Below are positions 1 through 5,047 of a DNA stretch of 5,149 nt, one piece after another (positions within the stretch are counted from its first letter, which is position 1; the number at the start of each line of letters is the position of its first letter). This DNA is from Sulfuritalea sp. (lineage in GTDB: Bacteria > Pseudomonadota > Gammaproteobacteria > Burkholderiales > Rhodocyclaceae): the NCBI GenBank assembly GCA_022843505.1, contig JALHNN010000234.1, positions 1-5,149 on the forward strand, in the 5' to 3' direction. Both the position numbers and the translations under genes were made by a program. The notes under the pieces were generated by a model. It was not told where the DNA came from, searched no databases, and was given only the letters and a program-made list of their open reading frames with translations.

Positions 1-64
1 TCCGGCAGCCGCCGCTCCGGCTCCCGCCGCCGCAGCCGCAGCGCCGGCCCCGGCGAAGAAATGA
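1..64 (+). CDS. C-terminal tail of an unidentified Ala/Pro-rich protein (partial)
   Basis: The frame beginning at base 2 is open from the window edge to a TGA at 62-64. It encodes twenty residues that are almost only Ala and Pro and end in Ala-Lys-Lys. Low-complexity Ala/Pro tails closing with lysines occur on proteobacterial phasins, histone-H1-like proteins and several other unrelated families, so the product cannot be named from this end. A genuine coding end is supported by the terminator-like hairpin that starts about 38 bases after the stop and by the start of the next gene on the same strand. The alternative is that the Ala/Pro string is only a by-product of a GCC/CCG-rich non-coding stretch. 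The body of the gene lies outside the window. Confidence 0.55.
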   Translation, partial: PAAAAPAPAAAAAAPAPAKK

Positions 65-101
65 GCATTTGCCCTCGGTCCTGTCGGGGCTGAGGGAGAG
101 G

Positions 102-145
102 CCGCCGCAGAGGGCGAGGGCAATCCTCGCCCCCGGCTGCGGCGG
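102..145 (+). terminator. Two-tier GC-rich hairpin, probable terminator of the upstream gene
   Basis: The outer arms, CCGCCGCAG (102-110) and CTGCGGCGG (137-145), are perfectly complementary over 9 bp. The inner arms, GGGCGAGG (112-119) and CCTCGCCC (125-132), are perfectly complementary over 8 bp and close a GCAAT loop (120-124). The two stems are separated by one unpaired base on the left (111) and CCGG (133-136) on the right. Only three T residues follow (147-149), so it is not a classic intrinsic terminator. In GC-rich genomes such strong stems after a stop codon often serve as terminators or 3'-end stabilisers. It lies between the stop at 64 and the start at 219, as expected for the end of the upstream transcript. 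Confidence 0.5.
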
Positions 146-203
146 ATTTCGATAGGCCGTTCGGCTTGGTCTTTCGCGCAACGGGTTTGATTCGCCGCAT
201 CAC

Positions 204-208
204 GGGAG
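204..208 (+). promoter_or_regulatory. Probable ribosome binding site of the 93-residue gene
   Basis: GGGAG sits 10 bases before the ATG at 219, a usable Shine-Dalgarno match and spacing. A second purine patch, AGGA at 214-217, is only one base from the ATG and too close to serve. No convincing sigma-70 promoter hexamers are visible between the hairpin and this site. Confidence 0.45.
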
Positions 209-218
209 CCGGCAGGAC

Positions 219-500
219 ATGGGCATCGAAAATCTGTCGAAGGAACAGCGCATCCTGCGCGTATTGCGCAAGGTGCTGGCCAACATCGTCAAGGAAACCG
301 CGCCCCGGCCCGGCGTGCCGCGCTCGCTGAGCGACGACACGGTGGCCGACATCCGCGACCTGTTCGGGCTCATCGCCGAGCGCGAAGCGGAACTGGCCGA
401 GGAGGCCGGCCTGAGCCGCAAGCCGCGACCGCGTTTCACGGACGAGCCGAAGAAGGCCCATTCGGTGACGGTGCACCGTCCGCCGAAAAAGCCGAACTGA
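219..500 (+). CDS. Small conserved-looking helical protein of unknown function (93 aa)
   Basis: An ATG at 219 preceded by GGGAG opens a 93-codon gene ending in TGA at 498-500. The product has no signal peptide or membrane segment. Residues 6-26 form a predicted amphipathic helix rich in Arg, Leu and Val. A Pro/Arg turn follows (about 29-36, then a Leu-Ser-Asp-Asp helix cap), and then a second helix at about 39-64 with many Asp/Glu (Asp-Leu-Phe-Gly-Leu-Ile-Ala-Glu-Arg-Glu-Ala-Glu-Leu). The last 25 residues are basic and proline-rich, probably unstructured, and end in Lys-Pro-Asn. The overall pattern resembles short betaproteobacterial proteins that I recall being labelled 'segregation and condensation protein A' in automatic annotation. 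It is far shorter than true ScpA (about 250 aa), so that name should not be trusted. It converges on the selD fusion gene with a 42-base gap. No link to selenium metabolism is visible. Confidence 0.7.
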   Translation: MGIENLSKEQRILRVLRKVLANIVKETAPRPGVPRSLSDDTVADIRDLFGLIAEREAELAEEAGLSRKPRPRFTDEPKKAHSVTVHRPPKKPN

Positions 501-542
501 TATTCCCGGCGCTGTCCGCGGCGCGGAAAGTCGGCGCTGGCG

Positions 543-2828
543 CTACGGCGATCCGGCGAGGATCAGCCGGATCGGTTCGATCGCCGCGCCCTGTTCCAGC
601 ACGCGGCCGATGCGCGCGGCATGCGCGTAGCCGGCGGCGCGCAGCGCGGCCAGGCAGGATTCGGCGCGCTCGGCCGGCACGCTGGCGAGCAGGCCGCCGG
701 CGGTCTGCGGATCGAAGATCAGCGGGTAGTTGGGGTGGTGGCTGGCCTCTTCCTGGTTTCGCAGCGCGCGGCGCAGGCGCAGGTTGGCCGGCTGCAGCGA
801 GCTGACCACGCCGGCAGCGACGCATTCGGCCGCGCCCTCCAGCAGGGGCAGCGCGTCGAGGTCGATTTCGGCATCGACGCCGGATGGCCTGGTCATTTCG
901 ACCAGATGGCCGAGCAGGCCGAAGCCGGTGAGGTCAGTGCAGGCGCTGGCACCGTGGGCAATCAGTATGGGCATCGTGGCGCGGTTCGACACCTGCATCG
1001 ATTCGAGCGCGGCGTCGATCCAGCGGCCGCGCGCTATCAGCCGGGCGTGCGCGGCGAACAGCGTGCCGGTACCAATCGGCTTGGTCAGGATCAGCGCCTC
1101 GCCGGGCCGCAGCGCGCCCTTGGTGAGGATGCCATGCAGCGAGTCGGCTATCAGGCCGTTGATGGCGAAGCCCAGCGCCAGTTCACTGCCCTCGCCGGTG
1201 TGGCCGCCGACCAGGGCGCAGCCGGCCTCGTTGAGCACCGAGACGGCACCGGCCATCATGTGGCGCAGTGTGTCCTCCACCTTGGCTTCCAGGCCCGGCG
1301 GCACGGTGGCGATGGCGGTGGCCGACTGCGGTTCGGCGCCCATGGCGAAAATGTCGCCCAGCGCGTGGTTGGCGGCGATGCGGCCGAAGACCCAGGGGTC
1401 GTCGATGAAGGCGCGGAAAAAGTCCACCGTGTGCACCATGGCCTTGCCCGGCGGCACGCGCATGACCGCCGCATCGTCCGGCGCGTGCAGGCCGATCAGC
1501 ACGTCGTCGCGTTCGATCGGCCTGAGCTCGGCCAGGGCGCGCGACAGTACCGAGGCGCCGACCTTGGCGCCGCATCCGCCGCAGCGCATGGCGATGGCGG
1601 ATATGGCCTGCGCCTCTTCGGCGGGCGCCAGTGGCACAGCGTCGTTGTCGGCCGGCTTGGGATTGAGCATAGTCTCCAGGTCGCAGAACCTGCGCATGAA
1701 GCGGCGGTCGATCCAGTCCTTCCAGCGCCAGATCCAGTCGCCGCGCGCGAAGAACCAGCCGCGCGAGGCGATGGCGTGCCGGTCGCCGGTGCTGATCAGG
1801 GCCAGCCAGCGCGACTGCGGGCGATAGTGGCTGGGCTCCTCATGCGTGATGACGCAGCGCAGGTTCTCGGCCAGCGGCGGGCCCATGCGCACGGCGAAGA
1901 CCCCGGCCTTTTCCAGCGGGTGGCCGATCATCGCCGCGCAGTCGCCGGTGGCGAAGATCTGCGGGTCGGTTTCGCTCTGCAGCGTCTCGGTGACACGGAT
2001 GAAGCCGGCATCGTCCAGGGCCAGCCCGGTGTCGCGCAGCCAGGCCGCGCCGCCGGCCTGGGTGACCCAGACGATCTCGTCGGCGGCTAGCTGGCTGCCG
2101 TCGCGGACCGACAGGCGCCCCGCCGCGACCTCGGTGACTTCGGCATTGCAGTGTACCCTGACGCCGCGTGCGGCGAGCACGGATGAAAAGGCGCGGCGCA
2201 CGGCGGCGTTGTGCGTCGGCAGGATTTCGGGCTCGGCGGAAAGCAGATGGAAGCGCAGTTCGTCGGGATCGCGCCCCAGGTCCTTGAGTTCTCTTCGCAG
2301 GCGGTACTGCATGGCCAGCGTCAGCTCGACGCCGGCGGCCCCGGCGCCGACCACGGCGATGGTCGTCGGACCCGCATGGGCGCGCACGCGCTCGAACAGC
2401 GCCAGCCAGCGTTCGTTGAAGCGGCGGATCGGCTTCACCGGTACCGCGTGCTCAAAGGCGCCCGGCACCTGGCCCAGTTGCGGCGTCGAACCGATGTTGA
2501 TCGAGAGCGCGTCGTAGCTTACCGGCGGGTGATTGCGGCAGAGCACCCGGCGTTCGCTGCGGTCGATGCCGACGACTTCGTCGCGGTAGTAGCGGGCGCC
2601 GGCGAATTCGGCCAGCCGGCGCAGGTCGATGTGCACCTCGTCGTAGTCGTAGTGGCCGGCGATGTAGCCGGGCAACATGCCGGAGTAGGGTGTATCGGTA
2701 TCGGTGCAGATCAGCGTCAGGCGCACGCCGGGCAGCGGGCGCATGGCGAACATCCGCAGCACGACCACATGGCTGTGGCCGCCGCCGACCAGCACGATGT
2801 CGCGCAGAACGGGGCTCCTTGCCTGCAT
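543..2828 (-). CDS. selD: FAD-dependent pyridine-nucleotide oxidoreductase fused to selenide, water dikinase (selenophosphate synthetase, SenC role)
   Basis: This 761-residue bifunctional protein starts at the ATG at 2828-2826 and stops with TAG at 545-543. Residues 1 to about 385 are an NDH-2-like flavoprotein, of the family known to occur N-terminal to SelD. It has a Gly-Gly-Gly-His-Ser-His FAD loop (15-20), a second Rossmann motif Gly-Ala-Gly-Ala-Ala-Gly (161-166) for NAD(P)H, and Ala-Thr-Gly-Asp (293-296) contacting FAD. Residues about 410-761 are a complete SelD: Cys419 and Lys422 match the catalytic pair of E. coli SelD (Cys17/Lys20), acidic ATP/metal ligands are at Asp451/452, Asp469 and Asp492, and the signatures GGHTGEG (541-547), TDLTGFGLLGH (631-641) and DPQTAGGLL (706-714) are present. 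SelD converts selenide, ATP and water to selenophosphate, AMP and phosphate. The catalytic codon is TGC, so this is a Cys form, not a selenoprotein. The start is preceded by GGAAG at 7-base spacing and overlaps the senB stop. In this cluster it should feed SenB, but it could also serve selenocysteine or selenouridine synthesis. The role of the oxidoreductase half is unproven. Confidence 0.93.
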   Translation of the reverse strand: MQARSPVLRDIVLVGGGHSHVVVLRMFAMRPLPGVRLTLICTDTDTPYSGMLPGYIAGHYDYDEVHIDLRRLAEFAGARYYRDEVVGIDRSERRVLCRNHPPVSYDALSINIGSTPQLGQVPGAFEHAVPVKPIRRFNERWLALFERVRAHAGPTTIAVVGAGAAGVELTLAMQYRLRRELKDLGRDPDELRFHLLSAEPEILPTHNAAVRRAFSSVLAARGVRVHCNAEVTEVAAGRLSVRDGSQLAADEIVWVTQAGGAAWLRDTGLALDDAGFIRVTETLQSETDPQIFATGDCAAMIGHPLEKAGVFAVRMGPPLAENLRCVITHEEPSHYRPQSRWLALISTGDRHAIASRGWFFARGDWIWRWKDWIDRRFMRRFCDLETMLNPKPADNDAVPLAPAEEAQAISAIAMRCGGCGAKVGASVLSRALAELRPIERDDVLIGLHAPDDAAVMRVPPGKAMVHTVDFFRAFIDDPWVFGRIAANHALGDIFAMGAEPQSATAIATVPPGLEAKVEDTLRHMMAGAVSVLNEAGCALVGGHTGEGSELALGFAINGLIADSLHGILTKGALRPGEALILTKPIGTGTLFAAHARLIARGRWIDAALESMQVSNRATMPILIAHGASACTDLTGFGLLGHLVEMTRPSGVDAEIDLDALPLLEGAAECVAAGVVSSLQPANLRLRRALRNQEEASHHPNYPLIFDPQTAGGLLASVPAERAESCLAALRAAGYAHAARIGRVLEQGAAIEPIRLILAGSP

Positions 2829-3811
2829 CAGCGATCTTCCAGCAGTTCGCGCACGAGGCTGTGCAGCGCGGTGCGCTCGGCGTCGGGGGCGAACAGCGGC
2901 GCGCGCTTCGCGCACTGCCGCTTTAGTGTTGCCAACAGCGGGTCCGCGTCGGCATGGCGGCAGCGCTCGATCAGCGCCGCCAGCGCCGCGGCGTCGCCCC
3001 AGGGAAAGTAGCCGGCGTAGTCGGCGCCGAGCATGCCGACGTTGCCATCGATGCGTGAGGCGAGCACCGGCGTGCCGCAGGCCACCGCTTCCATGATGAC
3101 GTGGGCGCCGCCTTCCATGCGGCTGCAGTGGATCAGCAGGTGGGCGCGCTGGATGCGGCGCCGGGTTTCCTCGTGCGGCAGGCCGCCGAGCCAGCGGTAG
3201 TTGAGCGAGGCGCGCATGGTGGCTTGCGCGGCCTCGCCCAGCGCCGGGTCCAGCGCTTCGCCGATGTGGTCGAGGTAGATGTCCGGGCGTTCCGCCAGCA
3301 GGCGTGCCGCGGCAAACAGGGTCTCGGGGGATTTTTCGGCGCGCAGGTGGCCGACCATCACGGCGCGCAGGCGGTGCGCCGGCTTGGCCAGCGTCCGGCG
3401 CGGCGTGGTCGACTGGAATATGACGCGGCACTTGGCGCGCAGATCGGGGCCAAGCGCGGCGTCCAGCGCGGCGGGCGCCGCCTCCTGCAGCACCACGAGC
3501 TTCTGCGCCAGTTGCAGCGAGCGTCGCGCGGCTTCGTCGCTGCCGATGTCGCGGTAGATGTCGGTGCCGGTCAGCACCACGGCGAGCCGCTGCCCCGGAT
3601 AGACCTTGGCCCAGTTGGCGATGGACTCCGCCGAGCGCCGCGCGTGCAGGGCGATCATCGCGCAGTCGCTGCAGGCCAGCGACATCGGCCACTGCTTGAC
3701 GACGCGCACGAAGTAGCGGTCCCGCAGGTGCCGCTGCCAGCGCCGCGCGGTCTGCCAGTTGCCGTTGTTGGCATCGCGCAGGGCCGGCGTGACGATCACC
3801 AGTTGCGGCAT
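2828..3811 (-). CDS. senB: SenB-type glycosyltransferase (selenosugar synthase, TIGR04348-like)
   Basis: A 327-residue GT-B fold glycosyltransferase. From the known SenB reaction it is inferred to move selenium from selenophosphate onto a UDP-sugar (UDP-GlcNAc in the characterised case), giving a 1-seleno-sugar. Visible landmarks are an N-terminal beta strand running into Val-Thr-Pro-Ala and Asn-Asn-Gly-Asn-Trp (about 4-19), ALHARRSAESI (54-64), LTGTDIYRDI (80-89), VGHLRAEKSPETL opening the C-terminal Rossmann domain (153-165), and a donor-binding EX7E motif, Glu233 to Glu241. No signal peptide or membrane segment is seen. Start choice: the ATG at 3811 places the first beta strand at once after the Met, as is usual for the family. 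In-frame ATGs at 3829 and 3883 would extend the protein into senA. The Shine-Dalgarno signal for 3811 is weak (GAAG, 8 bases upstream). The gene is the first of a two-gene operon with the SelD fusion, which makes its selenium donor. Without this neighbourhood it would only be called a putative glycosyltransferase. Confidence 0.88.
   Translation of the reverse strand: MPQLVIVTPALRDANNGNWQTARRWQRHLRDRYFVRVVKQWPMSLACSDCAMIALHARRSAESIANWAKVYPGQRLAVVLTGTDIYRDIGSDEAARRSLQLAQKLVVLQEAAPAALDAALGPDLRAKCRVIFQSTTPRRTLAKPAHRLRAVMVGHLRAEKSPETLFAAARLLAERPDIYLDHIGEALDPALGEAAQATMRASLNYRWLGGLPHEETRRRIQRAHLLIHCSRMEGGAHVIMEAVACGTPVLASRIDGNVGMLGADYAGYFPWGDAAALAALIERCRHADADPLLATLKRQCAKRAPLFAPDAERTALHSLVRELLEDR
2836..2840 (-). 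promoter_or_regulatory. Ribosome binding site fixing the selD-fusion start inside senB
   Basis: On the minus strand GGAAG (plus-strand CTTCC at 2836-2840) lies 7 bases before the ATG at 2828-2826. It lies in the last codons of senB. The senB stop and this start share one base (TGATG on the minus strand, 2830-2826), an arrangement typical of translational coupling. This site decides the start: the open frame itself runs about 290 codons further upstream, but that part is only the senB gene read in the wrong frame. Confidence 0.7.
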
Positions 3812-3825
3812 ACTGCGCGCTTCAG

Positions 3826-3831
3826 CCATGG
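3826..3831. promoter_or_regulatory. CCATGG palindrome carrying divergent start codons of senA and (alternatively) senB
   Basis: The self-complementary hexamer CCATGG contains the senA ATG on the plus strand (3828-3830) and, on the minus strand, an in-frame ATG for senB (3829-3827). With the preferred senB start at 3811 the two coding regions are only 16 bases apart; with the alternative start they overlap by two bases. No sigma-70-like -35/-10 pair fits into this gap, so each promoter must lie inside the coding region of the opposite gene. No operator or riboswitch-like structure was recognised here. Confidence 0.5.
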
Positions 3832-4994
3832 TGTGCGATCCGAACCTGATCATCGATGCGGCTAGCAGCGCGCGTTGCGGCAACCGCGAGGCGCTCGGCG
3901 TCCATTTGCGCGATAGCCGGGCGCGGACTTTGGCGCTGCTCGATGCCTACGTCGCCGCGCTGGGCGAGGCACTGGTCGTTCCCTATTCGCCGCAACTCAA
4001 TCCGCCGCTGTGGGAAACCGGCCATGTCGCCTGGTTCCAGGACTACTGGATCGCCCGCAGCCGGCAACGCGAACTCGGCGTCGCCTGCGACCCCGACCAC
4101 GAACGGCCGGAAGGCCGGCTGGCGGGGGCCGACGCGCGCTACAACTCCAGCCGCGTCGCCCACGCCACGCGTTGGGCCCTGCCGCTGCCGAGTCTGGCCG
4201 CCACCCGCGACTACCTCGCGGCCAGCCTGGACGAAACCCTGGCCTTGCTGGCCGCGGCCGAGGAGAGCGACGCCGGCCTGTACTTCTATCGCCTCGCGCT
4301 GTTCCACGAGGACATGCATGCCGAGGCGGCGATCTACATGGCCCAGGCCCTGGACATCCCGCTGCCCGGCGGCCTGATGCAGGTGCCGCGGGCGGCACGG
4401 CCGAACCGCGCCCTGCTGGTCGCGGCCCAGCCCTGGACCCTCGGCTACACCGGCCCCGGCTTCGCCTTCGACAACGAGCTGCAGGCGCGGGAAGTGATGC
4501 TCGGCGAATTCGAGATCGACAGCGAGCCGGTGAACTGGGCGCGCTACCTGCCCTATCTGGAAGCCACGGGCGCGTCGCCGCCGCGCTACCTGCGCCAGGA
4601 AGGTGGCGAATGGCAATGCCGCGTGTTCGGCGCCTGGCGGCCGCTCGACCCGGCAGCGCCGGTCACCCACCTGAGCTGGCCCGAGGCCGAGGCCTGGTGC
4701 CGCTGGGCCGGGCGAAGGCTGCCGACGGAGGCGGAATGGGAACTGGCGGCCTGCACGCAACCGGAGTTTCGCTGGGGCCAGGTCTGGGAATGGACCGCCA
4801 GCCGCTTCCTGCCCTATCCGGGCTTTGCCGCCCATCCCTATCGCGACTACTCGGCGCCCTGGTTCGGCGAGCGCTACGTGCTGCGCGGCGCCAGTCGCGC
4901 CACCTCGCCGCGCATGGCGCATCCGCGCTATCGCAACTATTTCACGCCCGAGCGCGACGACATCCACATGGGATTCCGCAGCTGCGCGGTTTGA
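3828..4994 (+). CDS. senA: SenA-type selenoneine synthase (EgtB-like non-haem iron enzyme)
   Basis: A 388-residue two-domain enzyme of the EgtB/OvoA superfamily. Residues about 20-175 form a DinB-like four-helix domain with the three iron-ligand histidines: His66 in a Gly-His-Val-Ala-Trp-Phe motif, and His160 and His164 in His-Glu-Asp-Met-His. Residues about 200-388 form the formylglycine-generating-enzyme-like (C-type lectin fold) domain, with LSWPEAEAWCRWAGRRLPTE (282-301), Val-Trp-Glu-Trp-Thr (319-323), Leu-Arg-Gly-Ala-Ser (352-356), Arg-Asn-Tyr-Phe (369-372) and a final Gly-Phe-Arg (382-384). Characterised SenA uses iron and O2 to join hercynine to a selenosugar through a C-Se bond, leading to selenoneine. 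EgtB does the sulfur equivalent with gamma-glutamylcysteine. The SenA call rests on divergence from senB-selD, the compact C-terminal domain and the absence of egtA or egtC in view. The ATG at 3828 is the only in-frame ATG before the first domain; GTG at 3831 is a near-equivalent alternative, and no strong Shine-Dalgarno is seen. A true EgtB remains the main alternative. Confidence 0.88.
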   Translation: MVCDPNLIIDAASSARCGNREALGVHLRDSRARTLALLDAYVAALGEALVVPYSPQLNPPLWETGHVAWFQDYWIARSRQRELGVACDPDHERPEGRLAGADARYNSSRVAHATRWALPLPSLAATRDYLAASLDETLALLAAAEESDAGLYFYRLALFHEDMHAEAAIYMAQALDIPLPGGLMQVPRAARPNRALLVAAQPWTLGYTGPGFAFDNELQAREVMLGEFEIDSEPVNWARYLPYLEATGASPPRYLRQEGGEWQCRVFGAWRPLDPAAPVTHLSWPEAEAWCRWAGRRLPTEAEWELAACTQPEFRWGQVWEWTASRFLPYPGFAAHPYRDYSAPWFGERYVLRGASRATSPRMAHPRYRNYFTPERDDIHMGFRSCAV

Positions 4995-4995
4995 G

Positions 4996-5016
4996 GCAGG
5001 GCGCGGCAGCGCCTGC
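4996..5016. terminator. Short stem-loop between convergent senA and egtD, possible bidirectional terminator
   Basis: Two bases after the senA stop, GCAGG-G-CGC (4996-5004) pairs with GCGCCTGC (5009-5016) around a GGCA loop (5005-5008). This gives 8 base pairs with one bulged G at 5001. There is no T tract on either strand, so intrinsic termination is doubtful. The position in the 53-base gap between two converging genes is the main support. Confidence 0.35.
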
Positions 5017-5047
5017 AGAGAGTCGGCGCTGACGGAACGGCGATTCC

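Noticed and set aside
515..527. TCCGC-GGC-GCGGA small hairpin between the 93-residue gene and the selD-fusion stop, considered as a terminator.
   Set aside because: Only five base pairs with a three-base loop and no T tract; such stems are frequent by chance in this composition.
1572..1574. Possibility that the catalytic residue of SelD is selenocysteine (TGA) with a SECIS element.
   Set aside because: The codon on the minus strand is TGC (cysteine), and there is no in-frame stop in the gene.
621..2090. A 489-codon plus-strand open frame antisense to the SelD fusion.
   Set aside because: Composition is shadow-like (Gly/Ala/Arg/Gln-rich, no motif), it lies opposite a fully recognisable enzyme, and long antisense frames are expected at this GC content.
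2829..3692. The minus-strand open frame of the SelD fusion extends upstream to 3692, which would give a 1049-residue protein.
   Set aside because: The first 288 residues are Arg/Ala/Gly/Pro-rich nonsense that overlaps the well-formed SenB frame. The Rossmann motif begins right after the ATG at 2828, which has a good Shine-Dalgarno. The long version would hide senB.
3789..3799. GTGACGATCAC inverted repeat near the senB start, considered as an operator.
   Set aside because: Four-base arms around three bases within codons for Val-Ile-Val; too short to separate from chance, and not matching CRP or FNR spacing.
3101..3865. A 254-codon plus-strand open frame antisense to senB.
   Set aside because: Low-complexity Arg/Gly/Gln/Val composition without motifs, opposite the SenB glycosyltransferase.
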